Below are positions 8,244 to 17,447 of a stretch of DNA of 64,000 nt, in pieces (positions within the stretch are counted from its first letter, which is position 1; the number at the start of each line of letters is the position of its first letter). The notes under the pieces were generated by a model. The model saw only the letters and a program-made list of their open reading frames with translations, did not search any database and was not told the origin of the DNA. Made by a program: the position numbers and the translations under genes. Origin of the DNA: Sphingomonas sp. CCH10-B3 (GTDB lineage: Bacteria > Pseudomonadota > Alphaproteobacteria > Sphingomonadales > Sphingomonadaceae); contig NZ_LSIJ01000105.1 in the NCBI RefSeq assembly GCF_001556185.1, positions 80,435-144,434 of the forward strand, given 5' to 3'.

Positions 8244-9181
8244 GCTGCACCTCCTGCAATTCCGGCCGCTATCAACCACAGGCACAGACATGCACGGGCG
8301 TAGATGCCCAATCCGCGCTGAATATCCTCTGCCCGGGCCGGGCGGTCTCCCTCCCCAATCCAGAGCTTGTCCGAAAGAATCCCGTCATAAGCGATTGGCC
8401 CCGCCAGACGCAGCCCCAGCGCCCCGGCCATCGCGGCCTCGGGCCAGCCCGCATTGGGCGAGGCGTGCCTGGACGCATCGCGCCATACTATCCGCCAGCC
8501 ACCCCCGCCGCACAGGCAGATCAGCAATCCCGCGAGACGCGCTGGCGCGAGATTCATCGCATCGTCGGTGCGGGCCGCAGCCCAGCCATAGGCGCGCCAT
8601 CGCTCCTCGCGGTGCCCAATCATGCTGTCGGCGGTGTTGATCGCCTTATAGGCCCAGATACCGGGCAGCCCCAGCACCAGCAGCCAGAACAACGGCGCGA
8701 CCACCCCGTCGCAGAAACTTTCCGCCAGACTCTCGATCGCCGCTCGGGCAACACCCGCTTCATCAAGCGCCGCCGTATCACGGCCAACGATCATGCCGAC
8801 TGCGGCGCGCGCGCTGGGCATATCCTGCCGCTCCAGCGCATCGGCAACGGGGCGCACGTGGTCGTACAGGCTGCGCTGCGCCAGACCCGGCCAGGCCAGC
8901 ACAGCGATCAGGGGCCAGGCCCAAGGCCCGGCGATTGCCACGAGCAGACTTTGCAGCACCCAGCCCGCACCGCCCGCCACACCCAGCAGGAGCAGGACGG
9001 TGACCGCCCCGGCCATGCGCCGCTGTCCATCGGACCGCGAGGGGACATTCCAGCGCCGTTCCAGCGCGGCGATAATCCGCGCAAAGATGCCCACAGGATG
9101 GCCGATCCGGCGATACAGCGGCTGAGGCCAGCCCACTGCCGCGTCGAGCACCAAGGCCAGGAAAGCAGTCAGATCAATCAT
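8231..9181 (-). CDS. cobD: Adenosylcobinamide-phosphate synthase (CbiB/CobD), membrane protein
   Basis: 316 residues with several hydrophobic segments (for example MIDLTAFLALVLDAAVGWP at the N-terminus and AVTVLLLLGVAGGAGWVL). This is the integral-membrane amide synthase that attaches (R)-1-amino-2-propanol or its phosphate to adenosylcobyric acid. The motif SLAESFCDGVVAPLFW and the following NTADSMIGHR are characteristic of CbiB. The start at MIDL overlaps the end of the upstream aminotransferase by 8 nt; an ATG 18 nt further up is possible. Together with the neighbouring PLP enzyme it builds the nucleotide-loop linker. Confidence 0.92.
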   Translation of the reverse strand: MIDLTAFLALVLDAAVGWPQPLYRRIGHPVGIFARIIAALERRWNVPSRSDGQRRMAGAVTVLLLLGVAGGAGWVLQSLLVAIAGPWAWPLIAVLAWPGLAQRSLYDHVRPVADALERQDMPSARAAVGMIVGRDTAALDEAGVARAAIESLAESFCDGVVAPLFWLLVLGLPGIWAYKAINTADSMIGHREERWRAYGWAAARTDDAMNLAPARLAGLLICLCGGGGWRIVWRDASRHASPNAGWPEAAMAGALGLRLAGPIAYDGILSDKLWIGEGDRPARAEDIQRGLGIYARACLCLWLIAAGIAGGAAWAL

Positions 9182-10157
9182 CAGCCAGCGCCGCATCAAG
9201 GCGATCCAGCGCCTCTCGGTCGGCGGGCAGGCCCAGGCGCAGCCAGCGCGGATCGTAATCGAACGGCCGCGTCAGGATGGCATGGCGCGCAAGGCGTTCG
9301 AACAGCGCGGCGGCATTGTCCGTTTCGATCAGCCGGAACAGCGGGCAGGCACCTATCGCGCTGAAACCTCGCCGCGCCAGCACCGCGTCCAGCGCATCCG
9401 CCTGTTCAAGCAAGGCCATCCGCATGGCGGCTGTCCAGTCCACATCCTGATATGCCGCCGTGCCGATGGCCAGCGCCGCTGCCGATAGCGGCCAACTGCC
9501 CAACCGCTGCCGATATTGCGCGATCAGCGCGCGCGGTCCCAGCACAAAGCCGAGCCGCACCCCGGCCAGCCCGAAGAATTTGCCGAACGAGCGGAAGATG
9601 ATCAGCCGCTGTTCGTCCTGCACATGGGCGGCAAGGCTGCTGTGCGGGGCGGCATCGACAAAGGCTTCGTCCACGACCAGCCACGCTGCGCTGTCGCGCC
9701 GCGCCTCCAGCCAGCCCAGCAGCGTCGCGGGCGGGGTGATCTGCCCATCGGGGTTGTTGGGATTGGCGATGATGAGGGTCGCTTCCTCTGTCCCCGCCAA
9801 TTCGGTCAGGGCTACGGGACGGCTGCGGGGAATCATCTCGCCATGGGTGCGATAGCTGGGCTGGGCATGGATAGCGGGGCCGGGCAGGATATCGCCAAGC
9901 ATGCGCAAGCCGATCTCCGTGCCCGGAACAGCGCAGACATGGGCAGGGTCCGCGCCGAAACAGGCGGCGGCGGCGGCCTCCAGATCGTTCAGCGCGCCGG
10001 TGTCGGGCAGCGCCTGCCAGTCCACTGCCAGATTGTCCGCGCCGGGCCAGCCATGCGGATTGATGCCGGTGGACAGGTCGATCCACGGCGCCTTGCCCAT
10101 GCCGAACTGCGCCATGGCATCGGCCAACCTGCCGCCGTGAAAACTAAAACTGTTCAT
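9174..10157 (-). CDS. cobC: Threonine-phosphate decarboxylase-like PLP enzyme (CobC of the aerobic pathway)
   Basis: 327 residues of the class I/II aminotransferase fold. The PLP-binding lysine is Lys193 in FRSFGKFFGLAGVRLGF. ANPNNPDGQ and VVDEAFVD are the other usual cofactor contacts. In cobalamin operons this protein makes the aminopropanol-phosphate linker from L-threonine phosphate. The ATG at 10157 forms an ATGA overlap with the stop of cobV; a second ATG at 10172 would add five residues. The long N-terminal extension of the raw open frame lies inside cobV and is not coding. Confidence 0.88.
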   Translation of the reverse strand: MNSFSFHGGRLADAMAQFGMGKAPWIDLSTGINPHGWPGADNLAVDWQALPDTGALNDLEAAAAACFGADPAHVCAVPGTEIGLRMLGDILPGPAIHAQPSYRTHGEMIPRSRPVALTELAGTEEATLIIANPNNPDGQITPPATLLGWLEARRDSAAWLVVDEAFVDAAPHSSLAAHVQDEQRLIIFRSFGKFFGLAGVRLGFVLGPRALIAQYRQRLGSWPLSAAALAIGTAAYQDVDWTAAMRMALLEQADALDAVLARRGFSAIGACPLFRLIETDNAAALFERLARHAILTRPFDYDPRWLRLGLPADREALDRLDAALADD

Positions 10158-10894
10158 GTCGTGTGTATCCATAGGCCCGTGATTGCCACGCTCAGCAGCA
10201 AGCCGGTTTCGATCAACTCGATGCCTGCACCATGGCCATCGCCGGAAATCCCGCCCAACGCGCGGCGCACGTGCCTCCCCCACCACAGAACGAGCAATGG
10301 TGTGACAAGCAGCGCCGGAGTGAACCACGCCGCCGCTGCCAGCGCGGCCGCCCAGCCCGCAAGATCGATCGCGCCGATGGCGGAACGGAATCGAGCCGCC
10401 AGCCCCTGATGCAGCGGCATCAGCCACCATGTCCACACCAGCGGGCCGATGCGCGCGGCAAACGGCACCAGTACCAGCGCGCCAAACGCCCGTGCATCCA
10501 CCAGCATATCCAGCAGCACCAACTTGCTCAGCAGTTGGAGCACAATCGCGACAACGCCGAAGCTGCCGACATGGGGATCGGCCAGAACGGCCAGCAGCCG
10601 CTCGCGATCTTTATGCGCCGCGCCGCTGGCATCGGCGAGGTCGGCCAGGCCATCAAGGTGCAGCGCGCCGGTCACGCCCACCCAGACGATCAGTGCGGCT
10701 AATGTGCCCAGCCGGTGATCGACCAGCGCGCCTGCCCATGCGGCTCCCGCAACCGCTGCACCAATAACCAGGCCTACAGCGGGAAACCAGCGCATCGACC
10801 GGGCAAACGCGGCATCATCCACGACTATTGTCCGCAGTGGAGTTGGCATAGGCAGCCGCGTCAGGAATTGCAGGGCGATGATGAAGCCCCTCAC
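10154..10894 (-). CDS. cobV: Adenosylcobinamide-GDP ribazoletransferase (cobalamin synthase), membrane protein
   Basis: 246 residues, polytopic. It joins AdoCbi-GDP with alpha-ribazole (phosphate) in the inner membrane, the final assembly step. The N-terminal IIALQFLTRLPMPTP and the acidic motif GALHLDGLADLADASGA with KDRERLLAVLADPHVGSFG are the family signatures. The start is a GTG whose GTGA overlaps the stop of the upstream phosphatase gene. Open frame further upstream belongs to that gene. Confidence 0.93.
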   Translation of the reverse strand: MRGFIIALQFLTRLPMPTPLRTIVVDDAAFARSMRWFPAVGLVIGAAVAGAAWAGALVDHRLGTLAALIVWVGVTGALHLDGLADLADASGAAHKDRERLLAVLADPHVGSFGVVAIVLQLLSKLVLLDMLVDARAFGALVLVPFAARIGPLVWTWWLMPLHQGLAARFRSAIGAIDLAGWAAALAAAAWFTPALLVTPLLVLWWGRHVRRALGGISGDGHGAGIELIETGLLLSVAITGLWIHTT

Positions 10895-11460
10895 GGATAA
10901 AGCCCCGCGATCTGTGCCGTGGGGGTTGCTCCGGGCCAGACGCGCAACGTCAGCAGGCAATTGTAGGGCAGGTCAACGGCCCACGTCTGGTGCATGTCAA
11001 ACCCGCACAACACCGCCAGCGCCGCCCGCATCGCGCCAGCGTGCGTGACGATCAGCGTTGGCCGCGCGGCCAGATCGTCAATGGCAGCGGACACACGCTC
11101 CACCAGCGCCGACCAGCGTTCTCCACCGGGCGGCGCATGGCCATCGGGATCGTCCCAAAACCGCGCCAGCGCCGCGCCTTCGACATCGCCCGGCGCCATC
11201 CCGTCCCATGCGCCAAAGTCCAGCTCGCGCCAGCGCGGATCGATTGACAGCGGCACATCGGTCGCCAGCCCAATGGCCTCGCCCGCCAAACGCGCCCGTG
11301 ACAGGTCGGACGCGATCAGCACTTCCGCCGCCAGATCCCGCGCCTGATCGGCGCAGGCCGCGATACCGGCGGCCGTAGGCGGCGCATCGGTGCGGCCGAT
11401 CAGCCGCCCCGCGCCTTCCGGTTCGCCATGGCGCAAGAGGTAAAGTGGAAAGCTGCTCAC
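10891..11460 (-). CDS. Histidine phosphatase, alpha-ribazole-phosphate phosphatase type
   Basis: 189 residues. The RHG motif of the phosphoglycerate-mutase-like superfamily is at 10-12 (LLRHGEPEG), and the second catalytic His is in IVTHAGAMRA. Its place between cobT and cobV points to removal of phosphate from alpha-ribazole 5'-phosphate or adenosylcobalamin 5'-phosphate, the CobC role of Salmonella. It starts at GTG with a GTGA overlap with the cobT stop. The symbol is left blank because cobC also names the decarboxylase in this pathway. Confidence 0.87.
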   Translation of the reverse strand: MSSFPLYLLRHGEPEGAGRLIGRTDAPPTAAGIAACADQARDLAAEVLIASDLSRARLAGEAIGLATDVPLSIDPRWRELDFGAWDGMAPGDVEGAALARFWDDPDGHAPPGGERWSALVERVSAAIDDLAARPTLIVTHAGAMRAALAVLCGFDMHQTWAVDLPYNCLLTLRVWPGATPTAQIAGLYP

Positions 11461-12473
11461 AAGCCGTCTGCCACCCCGGCCTCGGCAAATGTCGCCATAC
11501 CATTGTGCGTGGCCAGCGCTGCCCGGATTACCGACACCGCCAGTGCGGCGCCGCTGCCTTCGCCCAATCGCATCCCCAGCGAAAGCAGGGGATCAAGGCC
11601 CAAATGCCCCAGCAGTCGGATATGCCCCGGTTCAGCCGAACAATGGCCCGCCAGGCAATGATCGGTGATCGCCGGAACGGCGGCGGCCAGCGGCGCCAGC
11701 GCGGCGCAGCTGATGAACCCGTCCAGCACCACCGGAATACGCAGACGGCGCGCCTCCAGCACGGCCCCGGCAATCGCGGCGATTTCGCGCCCGCCCAACC
11801 GGCGCAGGATTTCAAACGGGGTGTCCGGCGCATTGGCATGACAGGCCAGTGCCTGTTCCACCACCGCCACTTTGCGCGCGATTCCGCCCGCATCAACCCC
11901 GGTGCCCGGCCCGACCCATTGCGCGGGCGTGCCGCCATAACTGCGCGCGCAGAGCGCGGCGGCGGCGGTCGAATTGCCAATGCCCATTTCGCCGACGACC
12001 AGCAGGTGCAGCCCCGGCTCCACCACCGCCGCTCCGGCAGAAAGTGCAGCAAGGCACTCCGTCTCGTCCATTGCCGCAGCGACAGTGAAGTCCGCCGTGG
12101 GCCGGTCGAGATCGAGTGCAACCACCCGCAGATCCAGTCCGGCCGCCCCGGCCAGTGCGTTGATCGCCGCGCCGCCAGCAGTGAAATTGCCGACCATCGC
12201 GGCGGTCACGCTGGCGGGAAAGGAGCTGACCCCGTGGACGACGAAGCCATGATTCCCGGCAAAGATCGCCGCGCGACCCTGTTCGATCACCGGCTGCGCC
12301 GTGCCCTGCCATCCGGCCAGAAACACGGCGATGTCTTCCAGACGCCCTAGCGATCCGGCTGGCTTGGTCAGACTGGTCTGCCGCGCGCGCGCAGCGGCGA
12401 TGGCGTCCGCATCAGCGATTGGCATATCTGCAAGGGCTGCTTCAAACGCGGCCAGCGTGGCAAACCGGCTCAT
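11457..12473 (-). CDS. cobT: Nicotinate-nucleotide-dimethylbenzimidazole phosphoribosyltransferase
   Basis: 338 residues (CobT of Salmonella, CobU of Pseudomonas denitrificans). It activates dimethylbenzimidazole to alpha-ribazole phosphate. Family motifs are KPAGSLGRLEDIA near the N-terminus, GEMGIGNSTAAAAL in the middle and LRLGEGSGAAL with the probable catalytic Glu305 near the C-terminus. The ATG at 12473 overlaps the stop of the DUF1636 gene by ATGA. The neighbouring bluB supplies its base substrate. Confidence 0.95.
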   Translation of the reverse strand: MSRFATLAAFEAALADMPIADADAIAAARARQTSLTKPAGSLGRLEDIAVFLAGWQGTAQPVIEQGRAAIFAGNHGFVVHGVSSFPASVTAAMVGNFTAGGAAINALAGAAGLDLRVVALDLDRPTADFTVAAAMDETECLAALSAGAAVVEPGLHLLVVGEMGIGNSTAAAALCARSYGGTPAQWVGPGTGVDAGGIARKVAVVEQALACHANAPDTPFEILRRLGGREIAAIAGAVLEARRLRIPVVLDGFISCAALAPLAAAVPAITDHCLAGHCSAEPGHIRLLGHLGLDPLLSLGMRLGEGSGAALAVSVIRAALATHNGMATFAEAGVADGL

Positions 12474-12877
12474 TCCGCGACGAAGCCCGGCGGCGGGGTG
12501 CGCGTGATGAAATGGCCCTTCACGCCTTGCGGCCATTGCTTGAACGGCACCCGGCCATGCTCGCTGGCGGCATAGTGGACCGCATAGTCCAGAATGGCGG
12601 TAGCGGCGTCCTCGTCCGGGGCGAAGCGGCCCAGCACATAGCCGACCTTGCCCGGCGCGCGCAGGTGGATGGTGCAGAAATCGGTGCAGGCAAACAGGCA
12701 GGCCATTTCCTGCACGGCAACCCCGGCATAGCGCGCGTCGCTCTGCTGAACCGAGCGCAGCGCGGCAACAAGTTGCGCGCCGCCGCGCGTTCCGGCGGCG
12801 TCCTCACGCGCATCGGCACTGTGGCGGCAGGTGTTGCAGGCCACGATAGCGGGGCCGTCCTCCACGGGTATCAGCAT
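12470..12877 (-). CDS. DUF1636 family metal-binding protein
   Basis: 135 residues with paired cysteines: CNTCRHSAD near the N-terminus and CLFACTDFCT in the middle, arranged like thioredoxin-like [2Fe-2S] ferredoxins. DUF1636 genes are frequent members of alphaproteobacterial cobalamin operons, but their task is unknown to me. It lies between bluB and cobT, that is, inside the lower-ligand block. The start at MLIPVEDG has AAAGGA upstream and leaves a 25-nt gap to bluB. An electron-transfer or metal-delivery role is only a guess. Confidence 0.8.
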   Translation of the reverse strand: MLIPVEDGPAIVACNTCRHSADAREDAAGTRGGAQLVAALRSVQQSDARYAGVAVQEMACLFACTDFCTIHLRAPGKVGYVLGRFAPDEDAATAILDYAVHYAASEHGRVPFKQWPQGVKGHFITRTPPPGFVAE

Positions 12878-12902
12878 GGTTTTCTGGTCCTTTGATTGAT
12901 AA

Positions 12903-13532
12903 TCATCGTTCGAACACCCGGTCGGCCCACGGTTCACGCGGCTGCCAGCCGCGCTGTTCCAGTTCGGGGGTGTCGGAAATATCGGCTGGGTAGCCGATGC
13001 ACAGCAGCGCGATCAGCGACCAGGTGGCGGGAACGTCCAGCAGGGCATGGACCGCCGGGGGATCGACAATCGACACCCAGCCAAGGCCAAGTCCGCGCAA
13101 CCGTGCCGCCAGCCACAGATTGTGGATCGCCAGCACGCAGGAATAGCGCAACATTTCGGGCATGGTGGCAATGCCAAGGCCGTGCCCCGCCTCGGGCTGT
13201 TCGTCACAGAACACCGCGATCAGTTCGGGCGCCTCACGCAGGCCGTGCAGCTTGAGCGACAAGTAGTGATCGTGCCGCTCCTGCCCGGCATAACGCTCTG
13301 CCGCATGGGCGCTTTGCCCGTCGACATGGGCGGCCAGCGCCTTGCAGATGTCCGGCGTCCGTATGCGCACGAACCGCCACGGCTGGGCATTGCCGACCGA
13401 TGGCGCCAGCGCGGCGCAGGCCAGCAGCGCGCGCATGTCCGCTTCCGCCACAGCGCGGCGATCGAATTGCCGCACATCGCGCCGCCAGCGCAGCAATTGC
13501 GTGAATTGCTCCGCAAATTCCGCGTCGAACAC
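12903..13532 (-). CDS. bluB: 5,6-dimethylbenzimidazole synthase
   Basis: 209 residues of the nitroreductase-like BluB family, which fragments reduced FMN with oxygen to make dimethylbenzimidazole. Visible motifs are RRDVRQFDRR near the N-terminus, LAPSVGNAQPWRFVRI for flavin contact and ARLRGLGLGWVSIVDP. The start appears to be GTG, 14 nt after cobO, with a weak ribosome site. Its presence means that the cluster makes its own lower ligand, and does so only with oxygen. Confidence 0.93.
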   Translation of the reverse strand: MFDAEFAEQFTQLLRWRRDVRQFDRRAVAEADMRALLACAALAPSVGNAQPWRFVRIRTPDICKALAAHVDGQSAHAAERYAGQERHDHYLSLKLHGLREAPELIAVFCDEQPEAGHGLGIATMPEMLRYSCVLAIHNLWLAARLRGLGLGWVSIVDPPAVHALLDVPATWSLIALLCIGYPADISDTPELEQRGWQPREPWADRVFER

Positions 13533-13546
13533 AGGCGGGGCGTCGC

Positions 13547-14173
13547 TCAGAATTCGATCCCCGCCTGCGCCTTCACGCCCGAACGGAAGGGGTGCTTCAC
13601 CATGGTCATCTCGGTGACAAGGTCCGCCACCTCGATCAGCGCGTCGGGCGCGTTGCGACCCGTAACGATCACATGCTTCATGGCATCGCGCGCGGTCAGC
13701 ACCGCCACCACTTCATCGACCGGCAGATAGTCATACCGCAGCACGATGTTCAGTTCGTCGGCCAGCACCATGTGATAGCTGGGGTCGGCGATCATGCGCT
13801 TGACCTCGTCCCAGCCGGCGCGGGCGGCCGCGATATCGCGCGTGCGGTCCTGTGTGTCCCAGGTAAATCCCTCGCCCATCGGCTTGAATTCGACATTGTC
13901 CGGAAAGGCATCGAACACGGCCTTTTCACCCGTTTTCATCGCCCCTTTGACGAACTGGACCACCCCCACTTTCATGCCGTGGCCAATGGCGCGAACCACC
14001 ATGCCCAGCGCCGCGCTGGTTTTGCCCTTGCCCTTGCCGGTGTGGACGATCAGCAGGCCCTGTTCGCGGGTCTTGCTGGCCATGATCTTGGCCTGCGCGG
14101 TCTGCTTCTTGCGCATCTTTTCGGCGTGGCGGGCATCGCCGCCTGCAACTTCTACTTGGTTTTCAGGTTCCAT
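13547..14173 (-). CDS. cobO: Cob(I)yrinic acid a,c-diamide adenosyltransferase
   Basis: 208 residues (CobO/CobA/BtuR family). It transfers the 5'-deoxyadenosyl group of ATP to cob(I)yrinic acid a,c-diamide. The P-loop is GKGKGKT (46-52), and LADELNIVLRYDYL carries the family acidic motif. The N-terminus EPENQ with a KMRKKQ basic stretch is typical of CobO. The start overlaps the cobF stop by 11 nt; the long upstream open frame is a shadow inside cobF. Confidence 0.94.
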   Translation of the reverse strand: MEPENQVEVAGGDARHAEKMRKKQTAQAKIMASKTREQGLLIVHTGKGKGKTSAALGMVVRAIGHGMKVGVVQFVKGAMKTGEKAVFDAFPDNVEFKPMGEGFTWDTQDRTRDIAAARAGWDEVKRMIADPSYHMVLADELNIVLRYDYLPVDEVVAVLTARDAMKHVIVTGRNAPDALIEVADLVTEMTMVKHPFRSGVKAQAGIEF

Positions 14174-14942
14174 CGGCCAATTCCCTTCGCATGAGATAGA
14201 CATCCATGATCCAGCCATGGCGCGCGCGCAGTTCCGCCCGGCGCAACGCGATCCGGGGACCGGCTTGCGCCAGGGGGCCCTGTTCCAGCGCCTCGTGCGC
14301 CATGCCCAGATAAGCGCCCCACCAGATGGTGATGCCTTGCGGTTGCAGCCCCTCGAACGCGCCGCCGCTATCGAGCATGACGACAATCGTGTCGGCTCCG
14401 GCAGGCCAGCCATGGGCGCGCAGCAGCCGCCCGGTGGTGATCGTCACCGGGCCGGCCAGCGGGTTCAACGGCATGGCATGGGCGGCGGTCAACGCCTGAA
14501 GGCTGGTGATGCCCGGCACCACCCGCACGGTGATTTCAACGCCCGCGCTGCTCAGCCGATCGGCAATGCGCAAGGTGCTGTCATACAGCGAGGGGTCGCC
14601 CCAGACGAGCAGCGCCAGTGTGCCGCCACCGGGCAAATGCTGGGTGATCTGCGCCTGCCACGCATCCGCGATGGCATCATGCCAGGCATTGACGTCATCC
14701 AGATAAGTGGCCCCATTACCGCGCACTGGCCCACCTCTTACTGGCAGGTCAAATTCCACAATCCGCGTTGGCCCCGTCAGAACCTGCGCGCAGATCTCCC
14801 GGCGCAGGTCGATCAGGTCGGACTTGGCCTGCCCCTTGCGCGGCAACAGGATCAGGTCAGCTTGGTTCATCGCCGCCACGGCCTGCGCTGTCAGGTGATC
14901 GGGGTTGCCCGTGCCGATGCCGATCAGGTGGAGGTCGATCAT
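14163..14942 (-). CDS. cobF: Precorrin-6A synthase (deacetylating)
   Basis: 259 residues of the tetrapyrrole methylase fold, beginning [18 protein letters not shown] with the glycine-rich SAM site. CobF methylates C1 and removes the acetyl group of precorrin-5. It is found only in the aerobic pathway, so it sets the route used here. RVVPGITSLQAL matches the second conserved methylase motif. The start gives an ATGA overlap with cobB, which rules out the ATG 15 nt upstream. Confidence 0.93.
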   Translation of the reverse strand: MIDLHLIGIGTGNPDHLTAQAVAAMNQADLILLPRKGQAKSDLIDLRREICAQVLTGPTRIVEFDLPVRGGPVRGNGATYLDDVNAWHDAIADAWQAQITQHLPGGGTLALLVWGDPSLYDSTLRIADRLSSAGVEITVRVVPGITSLQALTAAHAMPLNPLAGPVTITTGRLLRAHGWPAGADTIVVMLDSGGAFEGLQPQGITIWWGAYLGMAHEALEQGPLAQAGPRIALRRAELRARHGWIMDVYLMRRELADGT

Positions 14943-16273
14943 TGGGCTTCTCGGCACGAAGCGGGCGCGATCATGTGGAAATAGCTGCCGGTGACATGGC
15001 CGCGATGCGATCCGCTTTCGGCCACCGCCGCGCCTTCGGCATCGGTCACAAGCGCCAGCGGCGCGTCGCTTTGTTCAACGATGGTGGAATAGTGGAACTC
15101 GTGCCCGCGCAGTCTGGTCCCGGCGGCAAGGCCCGATATCGGCACCAGCAGTTCGGCATGGCGATAGCCAAGGTGCATCTTGCGCTGGGCATGGCTGGTG
15201 ACCAGCCCCAGCAGCCCGGCCATCCGGTGCCGTTCACCACTCTTGTCGATCAACCCCTGCCCCAGCACCATATAGCCGCCGCATTCGCCGTGAACGGGCC
15301 GCGTTTCGGCATGGCGGCGTAGGCCGGACAGGAATGTCGTGGCGGCGGCGATGGTCCCGGCGTGCAATTCGGGATAGCCGCCAGGCAGCCACACCAGATC
15401 GGCATGGGCGGCGGGCGCCTGATCGGCCAGTGGCGAAAACGGCAGGATCTCCGCCCCGGCGCGCCGCCAGCCTTCGATCAGATGCGGGTAGACGAACGAA
15501 AAGGCGGGATCGCGCGCCATGGCGATCCGCTGGGCCGGAGGGGCGGGCAGCTTGCCGCCGTCGGCTTGTGGTGCGGCACCAGCGGCAAGGCGAATAGCGT
15601 CAAGATCGACATGGGCGCGCAGGAACGCTGCAAACTCGGCAATCGCGCGATCAAGATCGGGATGCTCCACCGCCTGAACCAGCCCCAGATGGCGTTCGGG
15701 CAGGGTCAGGTCGCCGCGCCTTGGCAGGGCGCCCAGCACGGGGATGCCCACCGCCTCAATCCCCTTGCGGACCAGCCGTTCATGGCGCGGACTGGCCACG
15801 CGGTTCAGGATCACCCCGGCAAATGGCAGCCCCGGATCAAGGCTGCTGAACCCCAGCGCGGTGGCGGCGGCGGACTGCGCCTGCCCCGACACATCCAGCA
15901 CCAGCACGATCGGCCAGCCCATCCGGCGCGCCATGTCGGCGCTGGCACCATTGCCCGACGCACCCTTGCTGGCCACGCCGTCAAACAGTCCCATCGACCC
16001 TTCGGCCAGCACCATGTCCGCACCCCCGACCTGCGCCGCAATGCCAGCGATCAGATCGTCCTCCATCGCCCAGCTATCGAGATTGAACGACGGCCTGCCA
16101 CTGGCCGCGCGGTGAAACGCGGGGTCGATATAGTCCGGCCCGCTCTTGAACGGCTGCACAGCCAGCCCGTCTTCGGTCAGGGCGCGCAGCAGGCCCAGCA
16201 TCACCGTGGTCTTGCCTGTGCCCGATGCGGGGGCGGCGATCATCAATCCCGGAGTCTGGTGGCGCGCGCTCAT
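14939..16273 (-). CDS. cobB: Hydrogenobyrinic acid a,c-diamide synthase
   Basis: 444 residues, an N-terminal ATPase domain ([11 protein letters not shown], 14-24) fused to a C-terminal amidotransferase domain ([13 protein letters not shown] with the nucleophile Cys). It amidates the a and c side chains before cobalt insertion. Length and domain order are standard. It has ATGA overlaps with cobM upstream and cobF downstream. Confidence 0.94.
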   Translation of the reverse strand: MSARHQTPGLMIAAPASGTGKTTVMLGLLRALTEDGLAVQPFKSGPDYIDPAFHRAASGRPSFNLDSWAMEDDLIAGIAAQVGGADMVLAEGSMGLFDGVASKGASGNGASADMARRMGWPIVLVLDVSGQAQSAAATALGFSSLDPGLPFAGVILNRVASPRHERLVRKGIEAVGIPVLGALPRRGDLTLPERHLGLVQAVEHPDLDRAIAEFAAFLRAHVDLDAIRLAAGAAPQADGGKLPAPPAQRIAMARDPAFSFVYPHLIEGWRRAGAEILPFSPLADQAPAAHADLVWLPGGYPELHAGTIAAATTFLSGLRRHAETRPVHGECGGYMVLGQGLIDKSGERHRMAGLLGLVTSHAQRKMHLGYRHAELLVPISGLAAGTRLRGHEFHYSTIVEQSDAPLALVTDAEGAAVAESGSHRGHVTGSYFHMIAPASCREAQ

Positions 16274-17055
16274 TCGACCGCACCGGCAAAGCGTGACGTG
16301 GCATCCTGCGGACGAAAGCGGCGGTCATAACCGGGCGCGTAAAGGCTGCTTTCGGCAAAATCCTGTGCTGCCAGCACCCGCCCGACAAGGATCAAGGCGG
16401 TGCGCTCCATACTGCCCGCCACGGCCTGCTCGATCGTGTCGAGCGTGGCCCGGACAATCCGCTGATCGGGCCAACTGGCGCGCCAGACCACGGTGACGGG
16501 GCAATCTGCGCCATAGGCCGGCGTCAGGTCCGCCACCACTTGCGCCAGATTGTGGACCGACAGGTGAATGGCCAGCGTCGCGCCGGTCATGGCAAAATTG
16601 GTCAGGCTTTCGGCGGGCGGCATGGTGCTGGCGCGGCCCGGCGTGCGGGTCAGCACCAGCGATTGCGACAGCGCGGGCAGCGTCAGTTCTGCCTCCAGCG
16701 CAGCGGCGGCGGCGGCGAACGCCGGGACACCGGGCGTCACGGTAAAGGGAATGTCCAGCGCGCGCAGGCGGCGCAATTGCTCGCCCATCGCCGACCAGAC
16801 CGAAAGATCGCCCGAATGCAGCCGCGCCACATCGTGCCCAGCGGCGTGGGCGGCGGCGATCTCGGCCATGATCTGGTCCAATTCCAGCGGCGCGGTGTTC
16901 ACGATCCGCGCGCCCGGCGGGCAGTGATCCAGCACGGCCACCGGGATCAGCGACCCGGCATAAAGGCACACCGGGCACTCTGCGATCAGGTCGCGTCCAC
17001 GCAAGGTCAAAAGGTCGGGCGCGCCGGGACCGGCGCCGATGAAATGGACGGTCAT
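16270..17055 (-). CDS. cobM: Precorrin-4 C11-methyltransferase
   Basis: 261 residues, starting [20 protein letters not shown]. The SAM-binding loop and the later [15 protein letters not shown] and [15 protein letters not shown] fit the C11-methyltransferase branch. It makes precorrin-5. The ATG overlaps the cobE stop by ATGA; the extra N-terminal open frame is not used. Confidence 0.94.
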   Translation of the reverse strand: MTVHFIGAGPGAPDLLTLRGRDLIAECPVCLYAGSLIPVAVLDHCPPGARIVNTAPLELDQIMAEIAAAHAAGHDVARLHSGDLSVWSAMGEQLRRLRALDIPFTVTPGVPAFAAAAAALEAELTLPALSQSLVLTRTPGRASTMPPAESLTNFAMTGATLAIHLSVHNLAQVVADLTPAYGADCPVTVVWRASWPDQRIVRATLDTIEQAVAGSMERTALILVGRVLAAQDFAESSLYAPGYDRRFRPQDATSRFAGAVE

Positions 17056-17447
17056 GTTGGGATTTCCTGAAGGTTGACGCTGGCAGCAATGGCGCACGTC
17101 GCCATGCGATCGGGGGAGATGTGGCGCGGCGACAGCAGGCGCGCACCCGCGCCAGCAGCGGCAAGCGCGGACGCTTCGGCAACGCTGCCGACGTGACGAG
17201 CGTTCAGGCTGGCGATGGAGCGCGTGGGGGTGGAAACGGCGGCCAGTGCATCGGACGCCACGCCCATCAGCGGCAGGTCCAGCACTTCGGCCAGCGGCAC
17301 CAGCGCCGCAAGCTTGTCATGCGCCGCAGCCAGATGGGTGACCGGCGGCTGCCCCTGCCCCGCCAGCGCGAACGCGGCGCGCAGCGAACACAGGCTGACG
17401 CCCGACCGAAAGCCGAAGCCCGCGACAATCACAGCACCGCGCTCCAT
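17052..17447 (-). CDS. cobE: CobE (CbiG C-terminal-like) cobalamin biosynthesis protein
   Basis: 131 residues beginning [18 protein letters not shown]. The GFGFRSG and [16 protein letters not shown] segments match the CobE/CbiG C-terminal fold. It is required for efficient aerobic cobalamin synthesis, but its exact step is not settled in general knowledge. It overlaps the end of cobL by 19 nt and the start of cobM by 4 nt, so it is translated as part of the same chain. Confidence 0.87.
   Translation of the reverse strand: MERGAVIVAGFGFRSGVSLCSLRAAFALAGQGQPPVTHLAAAHDKLAALVPLAEVLDLPLMGVASDALAAVSTPTRSIASLNARHVGSVAEASALAAAGAGARLLSPRHISPDRMATCAIAASVNLQEIPT

Noticed and set aside
8465..9364. Plus-strand 299-residue open frame opposite cobD
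   Set aside because: Low-complexity Arg/Gln/His shadow of the membrane protein gene; no start context.
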